Below are positions 1 to 6,200 of a stretch of 12,263 nt of DNA, one piece after another. The position numbers and the translations under genes are program-made. The notes below the pieces were generated by a model. It was not told the origin of the DNA, did not search any database, and saw only the letters and a program-made list of their open reading frames with translations. This stretch comes from CALAEC01 sp050692915 (GTDB lineage: Bacteria; Actinomycetota; UBA4738; CALAEC01). The DNA lies in the NCBI GenBank assembly GCA_050692915.1, contig JBOGVU010000076.1, positions 1 to 12,263 on the forward strand, written 5' to 3'. The number at the start of each line of letters is the position of its first letter. Positions within the stretch are counted from its first letter, which is position 1.

Positions 1-117
1 GACCTGGGCGACCTGATCGAGGCGCTTGACGTGAACCCGCTCGTGGCCGGCCCGGACGGGTGCCTGGCGGTGGACGCGCTGGTGATCCCTGGTGCGCCCA
101 CCCAGCCCGTCGGCTAG
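1..117 (+). CDS. C-terminal fragment of an acetate/acyl-CoA ligase (ATP-grasp domain)
   Basis: This is the last 38 codons of a gene that begins before the window, ending at TAG 115-117. The tail reads as DLIEALDVNPL, then a short turn, then GCLAVDALVIP. That is the closing strand pattern (…E-x-DVNP…G…AVDA…) of the ATP-grasp domain of ADP-forming acetate/acyl-CoA synthetases and related protein acetyltransferase-type ligases. Such enzymes interconvert acyl-CoA, ADP and phosphate with acid, CoA and ATP in the cytoplasm; ATP-grasp binds the nucleotide. Only the last strand-turn-strand is visible, so substrate, full architecture (CoA-binding plus ligase plus ATP-grasp) and start cannot be judged. 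A separate beta-subunit protein or another ATP-grasp ligase would look the same. The family call rests on the DVNP/AVDA signature alone. Confidence 0.65.
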   Translation, partial: DLGDLIEALDVNPLVAGPDGCLAVDALVIPGAPTQPVG

Positions 118-337
118 ATTCCGGCGAACGGCGTTCCCCCATGGTCGTGGCCTCCCGGTAGCCTGCCCTGGTTCATAGGGAATGTCGCCTTCCTGATGGA
201 ATGGGCGTAGACTCCCGCGGCCGTAGGGGTCGAGTGGCGGGCGTCCAGATTCTCCATCTGCTCGTCCCCGGGCGGCCACCGAACGATCACCGCTCGGCCG
301 CCCGCGCCGACGACCATCGCGAAGGAGGTATGGACCG
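118..337 (+). promoter_or_regulatory. Intergenic region upstream of the nuclease gene with a candidate -10 (208-213)
   Basis: These 220 bp hold no convincing gene on either strand. A TAGACT hexamer at 208-213, in the context GGGCGTAGACT, closely resembles the -10 of the better-supported promoter at 7887-7892 (GGGGGTAGACT). There is no good TTGNNN element 16-18 bp upstream, so it is only a candidate; it would give a 5' leader of about 115 nt. A weak inverted repeat, CAGAT-N5-ATCTG (246-260), lies between it and the gene. No U-run terminator for the upstream ligase gene was seen. Confidence 0.3.
322..329 (+). promoter_or_regulatory. Strong Shine-Dalgarno AAGGAGGT fixing a GTG start at 338
   Basis: AAGGAGGT at 322-329 is a near-perfect anti-16S match ending 8 nt before GTG 338. 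It supports GTG 338 over the ATG at 330, which directly abuts the motif and opens only a three-codon frame (ATG GAC CGG TGA). Confidence 0.8.
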
Positions 338-2704
338 GTGACATCGCCATCAAGGTCGCTGGGGCGCTGCGTGCTCGTCGTAGCGACGTTCGTGCTCGGG
401 CTGCCGCTCATCGAGGCCGGAGCCGCCACGGGCGACCCCGTCCTCATCAACGAGGTGCTGGCCAGCCACACGGGCACCGACAACACCGAGTTCGTGGAGC
501 TCTACGGTGACCCGGGGGGCGACCTCGATGACCTGAGCCTCATCGTGGTGGAGGGCGATAACATCGCCTCCCAGGGGCAGATCGACCGCCGGCTCGACTT
601 CGCTCCGGACGACCGGCTCGGGTCGAACCGGTTCTTCCTGGTGGGCAACCCTGCCGGGCTTGCCACGAACTACGGCGTGACCCCGAACGTCACCATCGGG
701 AACGACTTCTTCGAGAACAGCACGCTCACGCTGGCCCTGGCGGAGACGGCCAGCGTGGGACCCGCGGGGTCGTTCGTCACCGGCACCGAGGTCGTCCTCG
801 ACGCCGTGGCCTTGAGCGACGGCGGGGCCGGGGACGTGGCCTTCTTCGGGGCGCCGGTGATCGGGCCCGATGGCCCGTTCTTCCCGGCCGGAGCCCGCCG
901 GGTGACCGACGGCGTCGACACCGACACCGCCGCGGACTGGGTGATCGCCGACTTCAACCTCGGTCCGGCGAACACGCCCACCGGCGGCGACACTCCGCCG
1001 CCCCCACCGGCGACCCCGGCCACGATCATGGAGATCCAGGGCGCCGGTCAGTTCTCGCCGCTGGCGGGCGAGCGGGTGGAGACCACCGGCGTGGTGACGC
1101 TGTTCACCGCGAACGGGGCCAGCCTGTGGCTCCAGGATCCCGCCGGTGACAGTGACCCTGCCACCTCGGACGGCATCTTCGTCTCGGGCGGCGGGTTCCC
1201 GATCGCCGGTCCCCGGCCCTCGATCGGGGACGAGATCCGGGTCGTGGCCACCGCGGAGGAGCAGCAGTTCCCACCGGCGCTCCCGCTGACCCGACTCCGG
1301 ACCGTGGAGGAGATCGAGATCCTGTCCGGCGGCAACCCGCTGCCGACGCCCGTCCCGCTGGACGATCTGCCCGACGTCTCGATCCCCGACGGCATCGCGT
1401 TCTGGGAGCCGATCGAGGGGATGGTGGCCTCGGTGTCGGACGCGAAGGTCGTGGCCCCCACGAACGCCTTCGGCGAGCTGGTGGTGCTGGCCGAGGCCGA
1501 CGCGGCGCCCAGCTCCGGGTACTTCCCCCAGACGAAGCAGCTGCTGGTGCGGGATCTCGGCGAAGGCGCCGTCGACTACAACCCCGAGCGCATCATGATC
1601 GACGACACCTCATTGACCTCGGCTATCCGAGCGATGCCGGGCGACAAGGTCCTCTCCCTCACCGGCGCGGTCGACTTCACCTTCGGCAACTACAAGCTCC
1701 AGCCGTTGCCCGGGTTCGAGTTGGAGACACACCGGCCGCCCAGGCCGCCCGCGAGCACGCGCTCCGGGCCGAACGGCGACACGGCGATCAGCACGTTCAA
1801 CGTCGAGAACCTCTTCGACCTCGTCGATGACCCGGTCAAGGACGACGGGAGCAGCACCCCGACGCCCGAAGCCCTGGAGACGAAGCTGGTCAAGCTGGCG
1901 GCGGCGATCCGGATCGAGCTCCGGCTCCCCGAGATCGTGGTGGTCCAGGAGGTCGAGAACACCGTCATCCTCCAGGAGCTCGGCGACCGTGTGAACGCGG
2001 CCGCCGGGACGGACTACGTGGCCACCTCGTTCGAGACGAGCGACGCTCGCGGGATCGAGCCCGGCTTCCTCTGGGACGCCGCTCGGGTGTCGTTGGAGGA
2101 CGCCTTCCAGCTGTCCGGCCCGGACGTGGAGGCGGCATTCGGGCCGTCGAGCGCCAGCCCCGGGCGGGAGCCGCTCGTGGGTGCGTTCGAGATCGAGGGG
2201 AACGAGGTCACCATCCTCGCCAACCACTTCAAGAGCAAGAGCGGGGACGACGCCTTGTTCGGCGTGAACCAGCCGCCCATCCGGATCACCGAGGAGCAGC
2301 GGAAGCTCCAGGCGGAGGTGGTCAGGAACTTCATTGACGGGGTCCTGGAGGCGGATCCGGAGGAGATGGTCATGGTGGCCGGCGACCTGAACGACTTCCC
2401 GTTCGGCGAGCCCGGCGAGGGTCCCGACCATCCCGTGGCGATCCTCGAGGGCGGTCCTGGCGCGATCCCGCTGACGAATCTCGTCGATATGGAGAAGGCG
2501 GCCGAGCGGTTCACGTTCGTGTTCGACGGCAACAGCCAGGTCCTCGACCACATGCTGGTGAGCCCGGCGCTCCTCGACCCGGTCCGCGCGGCAGACGTCC
2601 TGCACTTCAACACCCCGTTCCCGGCGTCGCTCAGCGCCGACCCCGGAACGCCGCTGCGCGCCGCCGACCACGACCCGCTGGAGGGACGCTTCAGCTTCGG
2701 TTAG
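338..2704 (+). CDS. Secreted ExeM/NucH-type extracellular nuclease (LTD-like + OB-fold + EEP domains)
   Basis: This 788-aa protein starts at GTG behind a strong SD. Residues 1-30 are a Sec signal peptide (basic RSLGR, hydrophobic core, AGA-A cleavage region). Residues about 33-210 (VLINEVLA … FVELYG) look like a lamin-tail-like (LTD) domain. A proline-rich linker (219-229) follows. Residues about 230-335 resemble the OB-fold segment of YhcR/ExeM nucleases, and 350-455 a further beta-rich segment. Residues 482-788 are an endonuclease/exonuclease/phosphatase fold, with STFNVENLF (485-493), metal-site Glu in VVVQEVEN (E538), NHFKSKSG (629-636), AGDLNDF (681-687), LDHMLVS (736-742) and the terminal ADHDP with D777/H778. 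All expected catalytic positions are present. The likely role is metal-dependent cleavage of extracellular DNA for nutrient or phosphate scavenging or biofilm turnover. No sortase or other C-terminal anchor is visible, so it is probably released. The gene stands alone and overlaps the convergent RTX gene by 4 nt. The family call is firm; exact substrate (DNA versus RNA or phosphodiesters) is inferred. Confidence 0.88.
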   Translation: MTSPSRSLGRCVLVVATFVLGLPLIEAGAATGDPVLINEVLASHTGTDNTEFVELYGDPGGDLDDLSLIVVEGDNIASQGQIDRRLDFAPDDRLGSNRFFLVGNPAGLATNYGVTPNVTIGNDFFENSTLTLALAETASVGPAGSFVTGTEVVLDAVALSDGGAGDVAFFGAPVIGPDGPFFPAGARRVTDGVDTDTAADWVIADFNLGPANTPTGGDTPPPPPATPATIMEIQGAGQFSPLAGERVETTGVVTLFTANGASLWLQDPAGDSDPATSDGIFVSGGGFPIAGPRPSIGDEIRVVATAEEQQFPPALPLTRLRTVEEIEILSGGNPLPTPVPLDDLPDVSIPDGIAFWEPIEGMVASVSDAKVVAPTNAFGELVVLAEADAAPSSGYFPQTKQLLVRDLGEGAVDYNPERIMIDDTSLTSAIRAMPGDKVLSLTGAVDFTFGNYKLQPLPGFELETHRPPRPPASTRSGPNGDTAISTFNVENLFDLVDDPVKDDGSSTPTPEALETKLVKLAAAIRIELRLPEIVVVQEVENTVILQELGDRVNAAAGTDYVATSFETSDARGIEPGFLWDAARVSLEDAFQLSGPDVEAAFGPSSASPGREPLVGAFEIEGNEVTILANHFKSKSGDDALFGVNQPPIRITEEQRKLQAEVVRNFIDGVLEADPEEMVMVAGDLNDFPFGEPGEGPDHPVAILEGGPGAIPLTNLVDMEKAAERFTFVFDGNSQVLDHMLVSPALLDPVRAADVLHFNTPFPASLSADPGTPLRAADHDPLEGRFSFG

Positions 2705-2721
2705 GCGGGGTGAGCCGACCG
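2698..2721. terminator. Imperfect hairpin at the convergent stop codons
   Basis: CGGT-TA-GGC (2698-2706) can pair with GCC-G-ACCG (2714-2721) around a 7-nt loop, giving a 7-bp stem with an internal mismatch. It sits exactly where the two convergent genes end. There is no U-tract on either strand, so it is at best a weak or Rho-assisted bidirectional terminator. Confidence 0.2.
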
Positions 2722-3789
2722 CAGCGTTCCGCCACCGGCAGGGGCGAAGAGCTCGCGGAGCCGGGCGGGGGACCTCGTCGCGACCTTCGAGCCGGCCCTG
2801 GCGGGGGCCATGAACTCGCACTCCACAAGCACCTCGCCGTTCACGCACTGGTCGCCAGCCACGTGGGGGCCGCCGTCGAGCGTGTCCGACTCGGATCCGC
2901 CGTCGAGGACGTCGTCGCCCTCCATGCCGTACAGCCGGTCGTTGCCTTCCACGCCGAACAGGACGTTCTGGTTGGCGTCGCCGGTGAGGTCGTCTCCGGC
3001 GAGGTGTTCGGTGCCCACCAGATCCTCCATCGCCACCAGCGTGTCCGTCCCGTCCCCGGTGGCGACGCCGGTGGTCAGGTTGGCGTTGACCGGTGCCGGC
3101 GCGCCGAAGAATGCGACCAGGTCGAGGCCGTCCCCACCGGTCACGACATCGTCGCCGGCCAGGGGGAAGAAGAAGTTGTCGATCGCGTTGCCGGTCAGCG
3201 TGTCGCCCTGCTGTGACCCCTCGAGGTCCTCGATACCGACCATCGTGTCGCTCCCCTCGCCGATGGCGATGCCGGTGTTCAGATCGGCGGCGACCGGGGC
3301 AGCGGAGAAGAAGAAGGACGCCCGGTCGAAGATGCCCTGGCCCCCGTCAAGGCGGTCGTTGCCGGCCTCCCCGAGAAGGATGTCGAACCCGGCCTCCCCG
3401 AGAAGGATGTCGTTGCCCTGGTTCCCACGGAGGATGTCGAAGTCACCCGCGCCTCCCAGGAGCTTGTCCCTACTGGGGCCACCGGCCAGGAAGTCCGAGC
3501 CGAGCTGGCCGTCGAGGAGATCCTTGCCGGGACCCGCCAGGAGGACATCGTCACCGGTTCCCCCGCAGATCCGGTCCTTGCCCCCGCCGCTGTTGATCAG
3601 GTCGTTGCCACCGCGCGCGACGATGACATCGTTGCCCCGCGTGCCCCGCAGCCGTTCACCCTTGTTCGTCCCGGTGATCGTGGGGGCCTTCCCGAAGCAC
3701 CTCGGGGCGGCCTCGGCTGGCAGGGCCGGAAGCGCGAACGAGCCACCGAGGACACAGACGATCGCGATCCTGATGCGCTTCCTGACCAC
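2701..3789 (-). CDS. Secreted RTX-type (hemolysin-type) calcium-binding repeat protein
   Basis: This 362-aa protein starts at GTG (3787-3789) with GGAGG 5 nt upstream. Residues 1-28 are a Sec signal peptide (MVRKRIR, hydrophobic core, AEA-A cleavage). The mature N-terminus, RCFGKAPTITGT, is typical of actinobacterial secreted calcium-binding repeat proteins. Residues about 45-150 are RTX nonapeptides (GGxGxDxLx type: GGNDLI, GGTGDDVLL, GNQGNDILL), which fold as a calcium-stabilised parallel beta-roll. Two longer units follow (about 154-205 and 222-274), each containing V-x-A-x-L-x-T-G-x-A-x-G-x-G-(S/T)-D-T, then a final RTX block (275-306). Family members normally end near the GDQCVNGEVLVECE segment (313-326). 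Here about 36 more Ala/Arg-rich residues continue into the nuclease gene's stop. No enzymatic domain is visible. A structural, adhesive or calcium-binding extracellular role is inferred. Confidence 0.85.
   Translation of the reverse strand: MVRKRIRIAIVCVLGGSFALPALPAEAAPRCFGKAPTITGTNKGERLRGTRGNDVIVARGGNDLINSGGGKDRICGGTGDDVLLAGPGKDLLDGQLGSDFLAGGPSRDKLLGGAGDFDILRGNQGNDILLGEAGFDILLGEAGNDRLDGGQGIFDRASFFFSAAPVAADLNTGIAIGEGSDTMVGIEDLEGSQQGDTLTGNAIDNFFFPLAGDDVVTGGDGLDLVAFFGAPAPVNANLTTGVATGDGTDTLVAMEDLVGTEHLAGDDLTGDANQNVLFGVEGNDRLYGMEGDDVLDGGSESDTLDGGPHVAGDQCVNGEVLVECEFMAPARAGSKVATRSPARLRELFAPAGGGTLRSAHPA
3362..3412 (-). repeat. 27-bp tandem duplication inside the RTX array
   Basis: A 24-nt identical stretch at 3362-3385 recurs at 3389-3412, a period of 27 nt or nine residues. 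It encodes two successive DILLGEAG-type units near residues 127-143. DNA-level identity, unlike the diverged neighbouring repeats, indicates a fairly recent unit duplication or slippage. Confidence 0.75.
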
Positions 3790-3815
3790 GGCAGCCTCCC
3801 GGCTAGGGGGGCCGC

Positions 3816-3844
3816 ATTGTCCCCGGCCGGGGCCGATGGGTCAA
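3816..3844 (-). promoter_or_regulatory. Promoter of the RTX gene: TTGACC-N17-GACAAT with a palindrome in the spacer
   Basis: Read on the minus strand, TTGACC (3844-3839) and GACAAT (3821-3816) are separated by exactly 17 bp. This matches a housekeeping sigma consensus well. Transcription would start near 3809, giving a leader of about 20 nt that includes the GGAGG ribosome site. A perfect 12-bp palindrome, CCCCGGCCGGGG (3821-3832), overlaps the spacer and the first base of the -10 and could be an operator. The element lies in the 75-bp gap after the RraA-like gene, so the RTX gene is probably its own transcription unit. Confidence 0.6.
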
Positions 3845-3864
3845 ACCGGCTACGAGCCTGTCGC

Positions 3865-4551
3865 CTATCGCTCGATGGCCCCGCCCCTGCGGCGGAGGTG
3901 CTCCCGGAACGAGTAGCTCGGGTCCCGCCGCCTGGCCTCCAGGTAGGCGTCGAAGTCGAGCTGAGCTCTGAGGGACCGGCCGTCACGCACGTCCGCGGCC
4001 TGGGCGGACTCGACACCGACGATCTCGGCCGCTGCTTCGAGGATCTCCTCGCGCCGATCGCTCGGGAGGAGCACCACACCGTCCGCATCGCCGACGACCA
4101 GGTCACCCGGCTCAACCGGGTGTTCGGCGAGGCGGGGGACGGCTCCGGCGGCGGCCGGCTCGACGGTGACCGGGCCAGGCGGCCGGGCCCCGAGGCTGAA
4201 CACGGGCAGTCCGACCTCGAGGAGCTGCGTGGAGTCGCGATGGCAGCCCCACACGACCATCCCCGTGCCTCCGGCGCCCTTCACTTCCAGCGCCGTCAGG
4301 TCGCCGACGCAGGCGCGGTCCGTCCGGCCTCCGTCGTCGACGACCAGGACGTCCCCGGGCCGGAGGTGCTGGCAGGCCTCCAGGAAGACGTCGACGCTGC
4401 CCAGGTGGATCACCGGCCTGGCCGGCCCGATGACACGCCACCCGGGATCGACCGGCAACAGTCCGGCCGGACCCGACCGGAGCTCGACGCCCAGCTGGAC
4501 GCACGCATCGGCGCAGGCTGCGGTGGAAGGCGCGGAGTCCTGATCCACCAT
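3865..4551 (-). CDS. RraA-like family protein (putative HMG-type aldolase/oxaloacetate decarboxylase)
   Basis: This 228-aa protein belongs to the RraA / 4-hydroxy-4-methyl-2-oxoglutarate aldolase fold. Diagnostic segments are RPGDVLVVDDGG (64-75), the D-X20-R-D motif (D84, R105, D106 in WGCHRD), LPVFSLGARPPGP (115-127) and EPGDLVVGDADGVVLLP (147-163). In characterised members the D-X20-R-D residues bind Mg2+ and the 2-oxo acid for retro-aldol cleavage or decarboxylation to pyruvate. Their presence argues for an enzyme rather than only an RNase E-inhibitor-like scaffold. Length is typical. The ATG at 4551 is chosen for a GAGG a few bases upstream; no earlier in-frame start lies after the preceding stop. 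It is the third gene of the oxidoreductase operon, 47 bp after it and behind a hairpin. It may split or decarboxylate a keto-acid made by the flavoproteins. Family confident; substrate unknown. Confidence 0.82.
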   Translation of the reverse strand: MVDQDSAPSTAACADACVQLGVELRSGPAGLLPVDPGWRVIGPARPVIHLGSVDVFLEACQHLRPGDVLVVDDGGRTDRACVGDLTALEVKGAGGTGMVVWGCHRDSTQLLEVGLPVFSLGARPPGPVTVEPAAAGAVPRLAEHPVEPGDLVVGDADGVVLLPSDRREEILEAAAEIVGVESAQAADVRDGRSLRAQLDFDAYLEARRRDPSYSFREHLRRRGGAIER

Positions 4552-4569
4552 CGTGTCCTCGATCGTAGC

Positions 4570-4599
4570 GTCGAGCCGGTCCCCGTGTGTGGGCTCGAC
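4570..4599 (-). terminator. Intercistronic hairpin between oxidoreductase and RraA-like gene
   Basis: GTCGAGCC and GGCTCGAC form an 8-bp perfect stem around a 14-nt loop. On the minus-strand RNA it begins inside the TAG stop of the upstream oxidoreductase and ends about 18 nt before the RraA-like ATG. No U-run follows. It could be a partial terminator, an RNA-stabilising hairpin or a processing site that sets the RraA-like level. Confidence 0.4.
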
Positions 4600-6200
4600 T
4601 AGCGGCGTCGGGCCAGGTCCGCGGCCACCTCGCGGGCGGCGTTCGCGCCGGGGGCGCCGGTGATCCCGCCGCCTGGGTGGGCGCCCGAGCCGGCCAGGTA
4701 CAGGCCCGGGATGGCGAACCGGTACCTGGCGTGGCCGAGGAGCGGGCGCCAAGCGAAGAACTGGTCGAGGCCGGGCTCGGCGTGCATCGCGCAGCCCTCG
4801 GTGAGCCCCAGGTCGCGCTCCAGGTCCGGCGGTGTCGACACGCGCCGGGCCACCACCCGGTCGGACAGGCCGGGGGCCACCTCCTCGAGGGCCTTCAGCG
4901 CGAGGTCGCCCACGTGCTCCTCGGCCCCCCGATCCCACCCGCCGTCGCGAAGTCGGTACGGCGCCGAGTGGAACAGCACCGACATCACGTGGGATCCCTC
5001 GGGGGCCAGCGTCGGGTCGGCCAGCGTCGGGTCGGCCAGCGACGGGATGGTCGCCTCCAGGAAGGGCGCCTCAGACAACCGCCCGTACTTGTGGTCGTCG
5101 GCGGCGCGCTCGAGGTGGTCGATCGACTGTCCGATCACGATCCGCCCGGCCAGGAGGGCCGGGTCGTCCACGCCACGGAACGCCGGGAGGCCGTCGAGCG
5201 CCAGGAGCACGACCGCCGCCGACCCCGAGGTTCGGATGTTCCGTCCCCGCCACAGGAGCGTGGGCCCGGCCGTCACCGGGTCAAGGAGGCCGAGGGTGCG
5301 CTTCGGGTCCGCCGAGGAGACCACGGCCCGGGCCTCGATCTCCTCCCCCGAGGCCAGGGCCACCCCGGTGGCCCGGCCGTCACGCGTGGTCACCGAGGCG
5401 ACCTCGGTTCCGGTGCGGACCTCGGCGCCGGCCGACCGGGCCGCCGACTCCAGGGCCCGGACCAGCGCCCCCGGCCCGCCCTCGGCGTACGCCGAGGTGC
5501 CAGCGGCGCCCCCGCCTTCAACGGACCGGAGCAGGAAGACCATGGCGGTCCCAGGGGTCCACGGTCCCATGGCCGTGAGCGCCACGGCCCGCGACGCCAG
5601 GCCGGCCCGGAGCGCCTCGGTCTCGAACGCGTCGCCGACCAGGTCGGCAACGGGCATGGGCAACACCCGCAGTGCCTCGCGGCCGGCCCGGGTCCCGATC
5701 CGCCGGAGGGCCCGGCCCAGCCGCAGCGCGGCCAACGCGTCCCGGAGCGAAGGCGACTCGATGTCCGGCGGGCTGGACGCGGCCACGTGGGCCATGAAGC
5801 TCGCCAGCGACCGGATCCGGGCGTCGAAGGCCGCGTACGCCTCCGCGTCCCGGGCTGACCGCACCCGCAGCCCGTCGGCGGTCCGCTGTGGATCCGCGTG
5901 GAGGGCGACGCCGCCGCCGTCCGGCTCGGCGACGAACGCCACGGTCTCCGGACGGATCAGGCGGAGCCCATTGCGCTCCAGGCCCAGGTCACGGATAACC
6001 GAGCGACGCAGCTCGCCCATCGCGTGGAGGAGGGCCGGAGCCCGGAAGCCGGGGGCCACCTCCACCGTTCGGGCCGTCCCCCCGAGCTCGTCGGAGCGCT
6101 CCAGGACCACCACTCGGCGGCGGGCCCGGGCCAGCGACGCCGCGGCCACCAGGCCATTGTGCCCGCCGCCGATCACCACGGCCTCATAACGCTCGCTCAT
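4599..6200 (-). CDS. FAD-dependent oxidoreductase, PYROXD2/phytoene dehydrogenase-like (paralog 1)
   Basis: This 533-aa flavoprotein is of the COG1233 / phytoene-dehydrogenase-related type, most like the PYROXD2 subgroup. The N-terminal dinucleotide fold has VVIGGGHNGLVAAA (8-21), the acidic end of beta-2 in VVVLER (30-35) and LGGTA (39-43). The C-terminal FAD motif is GLYLAGSGAHPGGGITGAPG (499-518). The middle holds substrate-domain segments such as TGTEVASVTTRDG (~270-285) and HKYGRLSEAPFLE. It likely oxidises or isomerises a C-C or C-N bond using FAD; carotenoid synthesis is unlikely because no phytoene synthase or other crt gene is nearby. The start ATG (6200) overlaps the stop of paralog 2 as ATGA, indicating translational coupling; only a weak GGGCGGG precedes it. 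It differs from its neighbour by an LADPT duplication. Substrate is not predictable. Confidence 0.86.
   Translation of the reverse strand: MSERYEAVVIGGGHNGLVAAASLARARRRVVVLERSDELGGTARTVEVAPGFRAPALLHAMGELRRSVIRDLGLERNGLRLIRPETVAFVAEPDGGGVALHADPQRTADGLRVRSARDAEAYAAFDARIRSLASFMAHVAASSPPDIESPSLRDALAALRLGRALRRIGTRAGREALRVLPMPVADLVGDAFETEALRAGLASRAVALTAMGPWTPGTAMVFLLRSVEGGGAAGTSAYAEGGPGALVRALESAARSAGAEVRTGTEVASVTTRDGRATGVALASGEEIEARAVVSSADPKRTLGLLDPVTAGPTLLWRGRNIRTSGSAAVVLLALDGLPAFRGVDDPALLAGRIVIGQSIDHLERAADDHKYGRLSEAPFLEATIPSLADPTLADPTLAPEGSHVMSVLFHSAPYRLRDGGWDRGAEEHVGDLALKALEEVAPGLSDRVVARRVSTPPDLERDLGLTEGCAMHAEPGLDQFFAWRPLLGHARYRFAIPGLYLAGSGAHPGGGITGAPGANAAREVAADLARRR
5004..5041 (-). repeat. 15-bp tandem repeat duplicating LADPT in paralog 1
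   Basis: The 15-nt unit GGCCAGCGTCGGGTC occurs about 2.5 times without mismatch over 38 bp. It encodes SLADPTLADPTLAPEG near residues 387-399. The tandem paralog has only one such segment (SIVDPSMAPPG), so the second LADPT looks like an in-frame slippage insertion in a surface loop. Confidence 0.8.

Noticed and set aside
330..341. Minimal ORF ATG GAC CGG TGA overlapping the nuclease GTG (GTGA)
   Set aside because: Its ATG abuts the SD with no spacing, so it is unlikely to be initiated; treated as chance.
114..353. 79-aa minus-strand frame upstream of the nuclease
   Set aside because: It overlaps the ligase stop and the nuclease RBS/start, has no family resemblance and no SD-like context that stands out.
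2710..3916. Long + strand frames antisense to the RTX gene (Ser/Pro/Arg-rich)
   Set aside because: Repetitive composition mirrors the RTX repeats on the other strand; no start context or domain.
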